Shown here: piece after piece, positions 1 to 8,358 of the stretch
Layout: every line of letters starts with the position of its first letter
Position numbering within the stretch: the first letter of the stretch is position 1
Source: CAYZXL01 sp964482435
GTDB lineage: Bacteria; Auribacterota; JABMQX01
Assembly (NCBI GenBank): GCA_964482435.1
Contig: CAYZXL010000036.1
Span: 1 to 44,975, forward strand
Direction: 5' to 3'
DNA: 44,975 bases
Program-made: the position numbers and the translations under genes
Notes under the pieces: model-generated
The model's input: only the letters and a program-made list of their open reading frames with translations
Databases searched by the model: none
Told to the model about the DNA's origin: nothing

Positions 1-256
1 ACTCCCTCCCCAGAGTCACCTTGTACAAAAACCGAAGCGCAGCCACCGTTTGCTTCAGCGAGGAGTACGCATTCTTCCTCTCCTTCAAAAGAAACAGCTG
101 ATACTCCCGAGCCTCCGCCGGACCAAGAAGGTCCGGAGACTTCTTGAAGTGCTTGGCAAACTGGGCCACCTGAAAGATGTAGCTGCCAATGGTGTTCGGG
201 GAAAAGTTCCGAATCTGCATGTCCTCCATCATCCTCTGACGCAACGGTGTCATCAT
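1..256 (-). CDS. Tyrosine recombinase/phage-type integrase, N-terminal part (runs off left edge)
   Basis: Only the first 85 codons lie in the window, read on the minus strand from the ATG at 256-254; the frame stays open to base 1. The peptide begins MMTPLRQRMMEDMQIRNFSP and continues with NTIGSY, then QVAQFAKHF, then LLKERK. This is the SAM-like core-binding (N-terminal) domain of tyrosine recombinases. The wording is close to the XerD-like integrases that often accompany IS91-type transposons. The catalytic domain (R-H-R-Y) would lie beyond the left edge. A GGGGGG purine run sits about 5 bases before the start; a second ATG follows directly. The family call is good. The IS91 association is from memory of the family and cannot be tested here. 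Confidence 0.8.
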   Translation of the reverse strand, partial: MMTPLRQRMMEDMQIRNFSPNTIGSYIFQVAQFAKHFKKSPDLLGPAEAREYQLFLLKERKNAYSSLKQTVAALRFLYKVTLGRE

Positions 257-625
257 GAAGCCCCCCTTCGTTGAAGTTACGGTTGCTTTTTTTCCTCGAG
301 GCAACGATGCCTCAACTCGTGAAGGAGGGATTGTTACAAAGCAGGCTCTGCCGTGGAAAGAAAATGGGAAGTCCCCGAAACCGATGCTCAAACCCGAAAA
401 TGCACACGACGCTACGGGCGCGCATCACCTACCGCCAAGCGGTTTAGTCCAAATCCGGAAAAACAGCCTTTCATCGTGGAAGGGCGCGTTTAACCACTGA
501 CGGATTGATGAGCCTCAAACATAAAATGTCGACCGAACGCCCTATTTTGGGCCGGGTTGATGCATTCTCTTTTCGATCTACCCGCCGACCGCTGCCCGTA
601 CAACGCAAGTAACTGCGACGTGCTT
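257..625. other. Noncoding upstream region of the integrase
   Basis: No convincing gene is seen. The stretch lies between the integrase start and the end of the beta-helix pseudogene, so one end of the mobile element that carries the integrase may fall here. A short perfect palindrome, GCCC-TATTTT-GGGC, lies at 539-552. No terminal inverted repeat or copy of the tRNA 3' end was recognised. Confidence 0.4.
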
Positions 626-1840
626 CTACGGATTCTCAAGCACGCGGTAGAAGCGGCGGGGGACGAGAGAAGGCGCGATCCCGGTCAGTGAGCCATCGTC
701 AATCCAGGCGCTGGTTTGATTGCCGGAAGAGGGGAGGCTCTCGGCCGCGACATGCCAGGTGAGGAGGTCGTCGGTGTAGAAGATGGAATAGGTCTTGTCG
801 GCGAGGGAACTCCAGGTGAAGGTGGTCTGCTCGGGGTTCGGGCCTCGGGTCAGGTCGTTGATGTAGAACTCATATGCGCCGATGTCCACGGTGAGGCTCT
901 TCCCGCCGAACATGATCCTGTGCATCCCCGCGATGTGCGTCTCCGGCAGCTCCGGATCATACAACCGCGCATCTATGTACGGCGAATCGGGCAAAAGCCG
1001 AAAATCGTCGGTATCCGGGTTAGCTAAGCACGGGTCCCCCGAGATGTTCCTTTTTTTGTGGTCTCCGGTCCCCCCTCGATGCAAGAATACGTCGGGATAC
1101 TCGACCCATAAAGCTGGGGTCCACTCGGAGCTCTGTTCGCCCATATAATGCAGTTCCAGATCGTCGCCTTGCATTGATGCGGCCCGCCGCCATACTTTCC
1201 CGCCTCGTTGCCCGTTATCGTGTTGTTCTGGATCGTGGCGACGGTTCCGCTACACTTAATTCCGCCGCCCGGGTTCCATCGCCTATTGCGAATCGCGAAG
1301 CCCGAAAGCATGCATGCCTCACTCTCGCCGCCCACGAAGGACACGACCGGCCCCGCGCCGGCGCCGTCAATGATCGTTGAGTTCACTACGTTGGGGTTGC
1401 CCGGGTCCGAACTGCGAAGGATGAGGTCCGGACCGCAAAACTGAGGGTTTTCGGGGTAGGTCCCGGGCGCGACGATGATCTCTTCGCCAGCCATAGAAAC
1501 GCACAGCGATTGCTGGATGGTCGCAACGTCCGAAGGGACATTCAGGATGCCCAGAGGTCTTAGCTGAAGCGGGTTGCTCCCTCCCAGAAGCTCCAGACCA
1601 TCGCGAAGCCCGTCGCCGTCACTGTCGTCGTTGAGGCGGTCCGTCCCGGCTGCCGACTCCTCCGAGCCCGAGAGTAGGTCCCCATCCGCGTCCGTGGAGG
1701 AGCCGTATTCGTAGCATCCCATATCCACCGCGAGGCCCACGAGACGACAGTTGCGATCGGCGTCCCTCTGTGGCCAGGTGAACCAGTAACCACCCACCCC
1801 CGCATCTATGCACGGGGAGCCCTCTTGCAGGTGATAGTCG
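626..1840 (-). pseudogene. Truncated, frameshifted parallel beta-helix / TSP3-linker protein gene
   Basis: Two overlapping minus-strand frames together encode one recognisable protein piece. The upstream frame (1840 to about 1070) begins in mid-domain with DYHLQEGSPCIDAG, continues through a thrombospondin-3-like acidic linker (DADGDLLSGSEESAAGTDR) and a beta-helix block (TIQQ, IIVAPGTYPEN, NNTITGNEAG). The reading then shifts near a C6 tract (1070-1075) and an adjacent T7 tract (1051-1057). The downstream frame resumes with ISGDPCLANPDTDDFRLL and ends at 626 with FYRVLENP. The last roughly 115 residues closely match the C-terminus of the intact protein at 39314-42970. There is no start codon or signal peptide: the homology is cut at the 3' end of the tRNA at 1841. 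It could be a decayed copy, an insertion scar, or partly a homopolymer sequencing error. Confidence 0.8.
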
Positions 1841-1914
1841 CGCGCCCGGCAGGACTCGAACCTGCGACCCACGGATTAGAAATCCGTTGCTCTATCCGAC
1901 TGAGCTACGGGCGC
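1841..1914 (-). tRNA. tRNA-Arg (anticodon TCT)
   Basis: Reading the minus strand gives a complete 74-base cloverleaf. The acceptor arms are GCGCCCG and CGGGCGC, fully paired, followed by discriminator G. The D arm is GCTC/GAGC, the anticodon stem is ACGGA/TCCGT with loop TTTCTAA (anticodon TCT, arginine AGA), and the T arm is GCAGG TTCGAGT CCTGC. No CCA is encoded. The 3' end directly abuts the truncated beta-helix fragment, and a tyrosine recombinase lies 1.6 kb further along. This is a typical arrangement for a tRNA used as an integration site, though no att repeat is visible in the window. Confidence 0.95.
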
Positions 1915-2427
1915 GCTATTTGCAATGCACTTGATGATGACCGCGTTTCCCCTCAAGAGGTGTGTTGTTCCCCGCGCTTGTGAGTTGTCGCTCATACTTG
2001 GGAACTCATCAAGCCGGGTCCGTTCGATTTTTACAATAGCACAAGGGTGAGGCTGCCGACAAGGGTTTCCATTGGGCGTGGCTACGATGGAGAGTGGGGG
2101 GGGCGGGGTTGTGTAGGCCCGACATCGTGCCAGCCATGGCCGCTGGAACGCGGCGCGGCCGAGCAGCGCGCCCGAGACAGAGCGGGTAGCCCCTGGCATG
2201 ATGAGTTCGCTCAGGGGCGCGCTTGGCCAGGGGGTGTTAAAGCGTTTTTCGAGTCTCCATCTCGATCGTTCTCGGGATTGATGTGCTTAGCACCGAGCGG
2301 CGTCCCACGGTGACATCGCCGGTCCTGCCGAACCAATGGTCGCCGTCGGGTTCCTCCCCGCGGCCCTCAAAGATCGAGGGGCCGTCCGGGGCACAGTCAC
2401 ACGGCCGCACCCAGAAGCCTTCGTTTC
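1915..2427. other. Intergenic region between tRNA-Arg and the oxidoreductase promoter
   Basis: Short frames on both strands have no recognisable protein character and lack convincing ribosome sites. A hairpin with arms GCCCCTG (2189-2195) and CAGGGGC (2212-2218) is present, without a T run. No clear promoter for the tRNA was identified. Confidence 0.4.
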
Positions 2428-2457
2428 TTGCTGTCACACGGGAAACGAGGATATAAT
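2428..2457 (+). promoter_or_regulatory. Sigma70-type promoter of the Gfo/Idh/MocA gene
   Basis: TTGCTG (2428-2433) and a perfect TATAAT (2452-2457) are separated by 18 bases. The start codon at 2535 lies about 70 bases downstream of the expected transcription start. Confidence 0.75.
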
Positions 2458-2534
2458 CCAGTGGCGAGGGACGAGACCGCAATTCGGCCATACATTTCCC
2501 CAAGTGATTACTCAAGCAGAGGGAGGCAACTTCG

Positions 2535-3869
2535 ATGAGAAAGAAACTGACGCGAAGGAGATTTCTGAAGGATTCCACTCGGGCGCTGGCGGGAGGGGTT
2601 GCGGCACTGGCTGCATCGGACTTCGCCCGCCGGACCATCGCCGCCGAGGGCAAAGGCCCACTGGGCGCGAATGAACGAGTTGGCGTCGGCTTCATTGGAG
2701 TCGGCGGGAGAGGCACGTGGCACGTTCGGACGTTCAAGGGTTTCCCCGACGTGGAAGTCATAGCCGTTTGCGATCCGCACCAGGGGCGGGTCGCGGGGGC
2801 TCTGGAAGCGGCAGGGGGAAGCGTGAAGGGTTTCAAGGACTACCGCGAGTTGCTGAATCTGAAGGAGGTTGATGCGGTGGTCATAGCGACGACCGGGCAC
2901 TGGCATGCCCTCCCAGCCATTCACGCCTGCCAGGCGGGGAAGGATATTTACGTTGAAAAGCCGCTTGCGTTGACCATCGGGGAAGGACGCGCCGTCGTGA
3001 CAGCCGCGCGAAAACACAACCGCATCGCAATGATCGGCACGCAGAACCGCAGCAGCCCTTCGTTCCAGAAAGCGGTCGAGATAGTCAGGTCGGGGACGCT
3101 TGGAAAAATCGGCCTCGTGCACGTCTGGGCGAACGAGCAGTGGGGTCCGAACGGATTCGGACAGCCTGCCGACACCGAGCCGCCGAAGGAGCTCGATTGG
3201 GATTTGTGGCTGGGGCCGTCGCCGAAAGTGTCTTACAACCCGAACCGCTATTTCCACAATTTCTTCTTCTGGGACTATGGCGGGGGATGGCAATCGGAGG
3301 TCGGCGTCCACCACTACGACATAGTCCACTGGGCGATGGGGTGCGACACGCCGCTGTCGTGTCAGGCGTCGGGTGGCAAGCTGATGATAAACGATAATAC
3401 GGAAATCCCGGACACGTTTACAGCGATCTGGGAGTACCCGAGCTTCGTGATGTCATTCCGGACGACGTACGCGAACATGCTCGCTTTCGAGCAGCGTCAG
3501 CGCGGGACGATTTTCCACGGCACGAACGGAACGATGGTTCTCGACGGACATGCTCCCGGAATCAAGATTTTCGGCGAGACTGTCGGAGGGAAGAAAGTGC
3601 TTGAGGATTCGTTCACAGCTCAAGACCTGCCGGAAGGGAACGTCCTCCATCAAAAGGAATTCGTCCGGTGCGTCAAGGAGCGGGAACGGCCATTCGCGGA
3701 CATCGAGGTGGGGCACAAGTCGAGCGTCCCTGGGCATCTTTCCAATATCGCTTATCGCGTCGGACGGAAAATCCGATGGGACGCCAAAGGCGAGAAAATC
3801 ATCGGCGACGCCGAAGCCAACGCTCTCGTGACTCGGAAATACCGCGAGCCGTGGGTCCTCCCGACGTGA
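2535..3869 (+). CDS. Tat-exported Gfo/Idh/MocA family oxidoreductase
   Basis: The protein is a 444-residue NAD(P)-dependent sugar oxidoreductase-like enzyme. It begins with a twin-arginine signal: R7-R8-R9-F-L-K-D, then an Ala-rich hydrophobic stretch ending near residue 36. The Rossmann fold shows the G-x-G-x-x-G-x-x-G pattern at 50-60 (GVGFIGVGGRG), and the family motif EKPLAL sits at 141-146, followed by the C-terminal alpha/beta substrate domain. GGGAGG lies 8 bases before the ATG. Exported members occur in large numbers in PVC-type bacteria, and some act as glycoside 3-dehydrogenases. The DUF1080 genes at 23-25 kb could process 3-keto products, but that link is inferred. The substrate is unknown. 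The gene stands alone on its strand with its own promoter. Confidence 0.92.
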   Translation: MRKKLTRRRFLKDSTRALAGGVAALAASDFARRTIAAEGKGPLGANERVGVGFIGVGGRGTWHVRTFKGFPDVEVIAVCDPHQGRVAGALEAAGGSVKGFKDYRELLNLKEVDAVVIATTGHWHALPAIHACQAGKDIYVEKPLALTIGEGRAVVTAARKHNRIAMIGTQNRSSPSFQKAVEIVRSGTLGKIGLVHVWANEQWGPNGFGQPADTEPPKELDWDLWLGPSPKVSYNPNRYFHNFFFWDYGGGWQSEVGVHHYDIVHWAMGCDTPLSCQASGGKLMINDNTEIPDTFTAIWEYPSFVMSFRTTYANMLAFEQRQRGTIFHGTNGTMVLDGHAPGIKIFGETVGGKKVLEDSFTAQDLPEGNVLHQKEFVRCVKERERPFADIEVGHKSSVPGHLSNIAYRVGRKIRWDAKGEKIIGDAEANALVTRKYREPWVLPT

Positions 3870-3877
3870 CGGGCGCG

Positions 3878-5539
3878 TCATTTGCCGTCTTTTTCGCGCA
3901 CACCTATACGGAGCGTGAGATCGCCCTCCTTGAATTCGATCGGAAGGCCCTCGGCGAGGGCCTTCCCTGAATGTGCGACGGATTCCTTCGTCTGCGGGTA
4001 TGTCACCTCGTACTGAGCGTCGTCCTCGACGGTGAACCATTCCGGAAATTCGTTAAGGCGAGGATAGTTGAGGTTGAGGCTCAGATTGGTTTTGTGTCGC
4101 GGGCGGTCGAAGAAGATTTTCCCCTGCCAGGGGGAATCGGCGCCGATGAAAATGTAGAGCGTTGAGCCGTCGCGGACCGCCCCGAATTTCACGTCAGGCC
4201 GCCAGTTGTTCACTCGTAGCCCCTGCGTTTGATATAGAGCGTACATCAAGGCTGTTCGGGCAAAGTTGCCGTCGCCGTGCCATCCTTCAATAACCCCGTC
4301 GGGTCGCTGCTTGGCGAGCAGCACCTTGATTTGCGATTCGACCCAGTCGAGTCCTTCCGGCACCGGCTCGCGATTGAGGAGGACGACGGCGCTTTCGATG
4401 GAGTCCGCATATCCGTCCGCTCCTGTTCCTTCCCACGGGTAATTCCGATAGTTGGGAAGGCTTTTCAGGACGCGGCGAACCTCGTCGCGGTATCGCTCTT
4501 CCCCTTCGAGGAGATAGTAGGCGTAAAAGGCGTCGTAAACGTAGCCCCACGTATCGGCAAGCCCCTTGTTCAAAACCTCGCCCGAGGCGGGGTTGACCTC
4601 GTTGTAGAACATCCCGTGCTCGTTGCGAGCGACCTCGAGAATTCTGTCGAGGCTTTTCTTCAAGGAAGCTTTATGGCGCTCGGTCGCCTTACCGGCCCAT
4701 TTAAGCTGTGCATAGGTCTCGGTCAGTCCACCAATCACCTCTCCTCCATGGTCTCGCAATCGAAGGCGATTCGCCCCATAAAGAGGCTTATCGAAGAGGT
4801 AGTAGCTGGCAATCCGCTCACCCATCTCCAGGTATTTCCCGCGCCCGGTGGCCGAGTAAAGCCGTGCAAGAACCTGCATGACATCGCCGTTGACTTCGTG
4901 GCTGTTGGAGGGAATGTTGCCGAGCGGTGTCTGGAAAGGGGCGTTCTCGCAAAGTCCATCGGCAATCTCGCAAAGCCGCTCGAAGTAAGGACCGCGCCCG
5001 ATGACCTCGGCGATTGGCAGGAGACCGTCCTTGGCATATTCGGCCGCTCCGAAAATCACGCGTGCCATGTCCACTTGCGGATGTTGAAAGGCGTGTGTAG
5101 TCAACGAAAAGGCGTCCGGGAGCTTTCCCACGCGGCTTGTCAGGCGAATCTCGTCCTGAAGCGTCTGGGAAATAACGCCCACGAAGAGCTTCTCGTCGGT
5201 GAAATAGGTGGTAAGAACCATGAACGGCCACAGGTCAGCGGCAGAATTGTGGACCGTCCACACGGGATTATTGAGGTTTTCCGGGAAGAGAGCCGTGGAC
5301 TTGTCCTTGTAGTTCAGCCAGCCTTCCACGAAAAGATGGGATTTCTGAAATGCGGCCTGCGCTCGCTCAGCCCGCAAAGCAGCCACGGAAAACTCCTGTT
5401 CGCTTTCCATCGCAAAGAGACCGCCGAGAGAAGTGAGACCGACAAAGAAAGCCAGACTGGAGACGGCGAGCGGGGATTGTCGAAACGGTGTTCCTGCAAT
5501 TCTCTGTGCCTTGCGAAAGCTAAGTGGAGATTCTTTCAT
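3878..5539 (-). CDS. Exported alpha/alpha-toroid-like protein, putative glycan-active enzyme
   Basis: A 553-residue product starts MKESPLSFRK with a signal peptide or anchor over about residues 22-42 (SPLAVSSLAFFVGLTSLGG). The frame is open further upstream, but ATG at 5539 is preceded by GAGGAA at good spacing and overlaps the previous stop as ATGA, so the two genes are translationally coupled. The body is helical, with repeated aromatic/acidic loops such as NSAADLWPF, EVNGDVMQVLARLYSATG, GLADTWGYVYDAFYAYYL and GADGYADSIESAVVLLNR. This is the look of six-hairpin (alpha/alpha)6 glycosidases, lyases or epimerases. The last 100 residues are predicted beta-rich. No named family was recognised and no catalytic residue can be assigned. 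Its coupling to the HAD-like gene suggests a shared job. Confidence 0.75.
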   Translation of the reverse strand: MKESPLSFRKAQRIAGTPFRQSPLAVSSLAFFVGLTSLGGLFAMESEQEFSVAALRAERAQAAFQKSHLFVEGWLNYKDKSTALFPENLNNPVWTVHNSAADLWPFMVLTTYFTDEKLFVGVISQTLQDEIRLTSRVGKLPDAFSLTTHAFQHPQVDMARVIFGAAEYAKDGLLPIAEVIGRGPYFERLCEIADGLCENAPFQTPLGNIPSNSHEVNGDVMQVLARLYSATGRGKYLEMGERIASYYLFDKPLYGANRLRLRDHGGEVIGGLTETYAQLKWAGKATERHKASLKKSLDRILEVARNEHGMFYNEVNPASGEVLNKGLADTWGYVYDAFYAYYLLEGEERYRDEVRRVLKSLPNYRNYPWEGTGADGYADSIESAVVLLNREPVPEGLDWVESQIKVLLAKQRPDGVIEGWHGDGNFARTALMYALYQTQGLRVNNWRPDVKFGAVRDGSTLYIFIGADSPWQGKIFFDRPRHKTNLSLNLNYPRLNEFPEWFTVEDDAQYEVTYPQTKESVAHSGKALAEGLPIEFKEGDLTLRIGVREKDGK

Positions 5540-6291
5540 CTCTGTTTCCTCGCGTTGGGGTTGTTCTTCTCCACCGAGGGAGAAGGATTCAAACTTGCAC
5601 GCACGCGCTTCTGCTTTAGCGTCGCGCGCCTGCTGCGGTCTGCTGCCGGGCGGGCCTCCGAAATGCCTGAGATGTTCCCGGAACCAAGGCTCAGAATAGA
5701 CGCAAGCTCGCTCAGACGGCCAATCCTGAACATCGGTTTGAAGTCGCAGTCGGGCGGCCTGGTTGTCATCCATACGGTCTTCCAGCCAAAGACCTCTTCA
5801 ACGACCCGAAGGTTTGACACCTTGTCGTCAACGACGTACACATCGTCCGCATGTCCCAATCCCTTTAGGGCGATGCGGTATATCTCGGGATCGGGCTTTC
5901 GCCGCTCCACGCTCCCGCTGACGACGATGGAGTCGAAGGTTTCGCGGAAACGATATTTCGCAATCAGATAATCGCCCCATTCTGCCGGGAGGTTGGAGAC
6001 GATTCCGAGCTTGAATGTTCTCGTCAGGCGCCGGATGAAGTTGTATTCGTTGTCGAGCTCCAGAGCGTCGAGATACTTCCGCTCGAGTTGGTTAATGTCG
6101 CCTTTGAAACCCTGCCAGAAATCTTTCCTGTGCAATTTCCCTTCCGAGTAAAGATAGTATCTGCGCCATATCTCATCCATCGAAATGCCGCTCTTCTGGA
6201 GGTCAGAAAGCATCACGCGAGCGAACGTTCCTCCGACGACATCCGCCTCCTTGAAAATCACGCCCATCCAATCGAATAGTATCGCGTCCAT
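5536..6291 (-). CDS. HAD-superfamily hydrolase-like protein with altered motif I
   Basis: The 251-residue protein has the HAD layout. Motif I is ILFDWMGVIF with the nucleophile Asp7, motif II is IVSN (Ser99), motif III is RKPDPEIY (Lys132), and motif IV is VYVVDDKVSN (Asp155, Asp156). The second Asp of the usual DxD, which acts as acid/base in phosphatases, is replaced by Met9. This is a substitution position where L-2-haloacid dehalogenases carry Tyr and some HAD proteins carry Gly. Phosphatase activity is therefore uncertain. After about residue 200 there is a roughly 50-residue basic, low-complexity tail absent from typical family members. TTGGAGAA precedes the start closely. The stop overlaps the next gene's start by ATGA. 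Confidence 0.85.
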   Translation of the reverse strand: MDAILFDWMGVIFKEADVVGGTFARVMLSDLQKSGISMDEIWRRYYLYSEGKLHRKDFWQGFKGDINQLERKYLDALELDNEYNFIRRLTRTFKLGIVSNLPAEWGDYLIAKYRFRETFDSIVVSGSVERRKPDPEIYRIALKGLGHADDVYVVDDKVSNLRVVEEVFGWKTVWMTTRPPDCDFKPMFRIGRLSELASILSLGSGNISGISEARPAADRSRRATLKQKRVRASLNPSPSVEKNNPNARKQR

Positions 6292-6620
6292 TTCTCCAAG
6301 AAACAGTGAGTTTGCGTCAAAAGGTCTCCGCCAAATCGCATCCGATGAAAACGGCGAAGGCGACCTGAAACTTCCCTTCCATCCGGCGGGGATTGTAGCA
6401 CGCCAAAACGACAGTGAGAAGGCAGTCGCACGGGGCCCAGAGTTTCCGGAGAAGACTCACCCCGGAGAGCGCAGAGGACAGAACAAGATGGCAGGATTGT
6501 CAGGACCATCCTGCTTTATCCTGTAATCCTGTTTACCTGACTGTGTTTCTCTACGAAGTCCAGGGCAAACAAGTGGAATTTCACGCGACTGGTGTCCTTC
6601 GGGAGGCGGCCAAAGCGCGC
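6292..6620. other. Intergenic stretch containing dispersed repeats
   Basis: No gene is seen. It holds a GAGAGCGCAGAGGAC repeat motif near 6465-6479 and the palindromic CAGGATT repeat at 6492-6531. A terminator for the minus-strand gene ending at 6679 follows on its right side. Confidence 0.5.
6492..6531. repeat. Dispersed imperfect palindrome (CAGGATT...AATCCTG)
   Basis: A 40-base imperfect palindrome has outer arms CAGGATT and AATCCTG and inner arms CAGGA and TCCTG. A 39-base relative lies at 12273-12311 in another intergenic gap. Similar sequences recur as short intergenic repeats in many environmental bacterial genomes (general recollection). It is immediately preceded by a GAGAGCGCAGAGGAC motif that recurs at about 20334-20348. 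Confidence 0.65.
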
Positions 6621-6653
6621 GAAAAGGCGCGGCCAATCAATTCAGCCGCGCCT
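6621..6653 (-). terminator. Rho-independent terminator of the CARDB-like gene
   Basis: On the minus strand a perfect 9-base stem AGGCGCGGC / GCCGCGCCT with an 11-base loop is followed by TTTTC. It lies about 26 bases after the stop of the gene at 6679-7668. Confidence 0.75.
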
Positions 6654-6678
6654 CCTCTATCCCCGGACCAACCAGATG

Positions 6679-7668
6679 CTACTCCTCGGCGACTTCCTCG
6701 TCCGGCTGCGTCTCCCTCTCAAGAACAACGGTTACTGCTGCGACCATCGGCTCACCATTCGGGGTCGTTGCCGTTCCGAGGACTTTGAACTTCACTCGCG
6801 TGTTGAGAATCGCGTTTCCAAGGAGCCTCGCCAGCAAAACGACTTCTTCCTCATCCTTCTCCGGGTCGAAGACAAACTTCGCGATTACCTGGCCTGGCTC
6901 GACGGGCTGGATGACCGCATCCGTGTCCACGACCGCCAGCGGCATGAACTCATTCGCGGGCAGCCCGAGTTCCACTCCTTCCGGCAAAGCCAGGTTCTTA
7001 TCCATCTGGATGACCACCTCCGTCGGTGATCCCGGATAAGGGTTTACGACCGGAATAGCGATTTTGGTGATTTCCACCGGCTTCAGCGGAAATACCTTGA
7101 TGCAAACCCACTTAGAGTTGTTCAGCTCGTCGCTTTCCTTTACGTGCCCGTCCTTGAGGTCCAGCAATCCGCAGAGGAGGGCCTTCTGGCCGAATGGTGG
7201 ATTGTCCAGCGGGCCGAGATGGTCGGAAGGGTCTGCCATCAACATGAGGTTGTGCATCTCCTGAGTCATCAGAAACCGGAGGTAGACGAGCCTCGAGCGC
7301 CCGGGCCACAGCGCGGGCCTCGAGTAGCTCACGGCAAGCCTGTTCAGTACAGGATTCCAGAATCCCCAGTTGTGGCACGTGACCTCCCACAGAATCGGAC
7401 CGCAGGCGATGCCCCGGCCGACGTTCTTAATCTCAAACCAGAGGTCAACGTCCTGTCCGATCCTTGGCGGCGCCTTGTACCACCATTTCCCTATTTTGAG
7501 ATCCGGCTTGTAGCACCAGGGCCACTTGACCGCATCGGGCACGGGCACAGGCGGCACGTCAATTTGCGTACCACGCGCGCTGACTTCCCCCGCCATGCAC
7601 GTTACATCAACCGTGGCCACCACGACAGTGATAACCGCCCCTGTCAAAAGAAATCTTCGCAAACTCAT
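6679..7668 (-). CDS. Exported protein with CARDB-like domain, function unknown
   Basis: The protein is 329 residues. ATG at 7668 is chosen over an upstream in-frame start because AGGAGG lies about 7 bases before it and because MSLRRFLLTGAVITVVVATV then forms a normal Sec signal peptide. Mature residues include PDLKIGKWWYKAPPRIGQ and VDLWFEIKNVGRGIA, then a DELNNSKWVCIKV segment. These are the hallmarks of CARDB-type beta-sandwich domains found in secreted adhesins and proteases. The C-terminal third is another beta-rich region without a recognised family, ending in an acidic tail (QPDEEVAEE). The gene is single, with a terminator just downstream. A structural or adhesive envelope role is likely but unproven. 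Confidence 0.75.
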   Translation of the reverse strand: MSLRRFLLTGAVITVVVATVDVTCMAGEVSARGTQIDVPPVPVPDAVKWPWCYKPDLKIGKWWYKAPPRIGQDVDLWFEIKNVGRGIACGPILWEVTCHNWGFWNPVLNRLAVSYSRPALWPGRSRLVYLRFLMTQEMHNLMLMADPSDHLGPLDNPPFGQKALLCGLLDLKDGHVKESDELNNSKWVCIKVFPLKPVEITKIAIPVVNPYPGSPTEVVIQMDKNLALPEGVELGLPANEFMPLAVVDTDAVIQPVEPGQVIAKFVFDPEKDEEEVVLLARLLGNAILNTRVKFKVLGTATTPNGEPMVAAVTVVLERETQPDEEVAEE

Positions 7669-8358
7669 AACAAATCCTCCTTTTGTGTTAATCGTTTGAC
7701 TTCCTTTCTCCAATGCACAAATTCTCTGCTTCCCCCGGCAACGATCACCTCCTGGAAAGTTGGTGGTTTATTCCGCGGCCCTCAACGGCCTATGGAAACG
7801 GTCCCGGCATCGCAAGATGCCGGAGCCGAAAACGCCCGTTGTCCTCCGGGCAAAAATACAACGTCCGTGCCAGGGGGAAAAAATCACGGCACGCTGGCGC
7901 GTTTTCCGACGTAACCAACGTAACCACAGCGAGACACGACGTTCGCGCCGGAAGCCACCGAAAATGCCGCCAGAAAAGCCTTTGCCAAGACTTATGAAAT
8001 AAATGAATAGAAACGCTTGGCGAAGTGGAATGAGGTTCCCCGCCGCAAAGTAGAAAATCGCAGACAGCGAAAGCCCAAAAGGCCAGCGGCAAACCGGCCT
8101 CCCGGCGGCAGCGCCCCGTGGTGCGGGGCCAAAAAAGTGAACAAGCCCCGAGGCGGCGGAGTAAAACACGGTTGGAGACGTAGTCGGCGTTGCGAGCCGC
8201 CCAGCCAGGACACCCCCGAGTCACAGCCACAACCACAGTGGGCGAAGCTAAACCGGCGCCTTAGCATGGCGGAGGGTTGGAGGAAGGGCGTTTCTCTCTG
8301 GGAGCGATGCTTGCGCAAGAAGCCCACGCCGCGGCGCAGGTGACTTTCTGAGAAAAAG
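7669..8358. other. Long noncoding, hairpin-rich intergenic region
   Basis: Open frames here are Arg/Pro/Ser-rich, overlap one another on both strands and lack ribosome sites or protein-like character, so no gene is called. Several perfect stems occur: CCGGCATC-GCAA-GATGCCGG at 7804-7823 with a GNRA loop, GCCCG/CGGGC at 7834-7851, CGTGCC/GGCACG at 7866-7893, and GCCCCG/CGGGGC at 8113-8129. It may hold a structured RNA or palindromic repeats. No known riboswitch class was recognised. Confidence 0.5.

Noticed and set aside
1876..2199. 107-codon minus-strand frame covering the tRNA
   Set aside because: It reads through the tRNA-Arg gene and shows no protein-like pattern.
4277..5971. 564-codon open frame on the plus strand
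   Set aside because: It lies antisense to the toroid-like and HAD genes, which have signal peptides, motifs and ribosome sites. The frame has no family features and is a shadow.
8113..8129. GCCCCG/CGGGGC hairpin as a terminator
   Set aside because: The A run lies on the wrong side for a minus-strand gene, and no plus-strand gene ends here.
8017..8343. 108-codon frame MAKWNEVPRRK... before the sigma factor gene
   Set aside because: Composition is Lys/Arg/Pro-rich, there is no ribosome site, and equally long frames exist on the opposite strand. Treated as noncoding.
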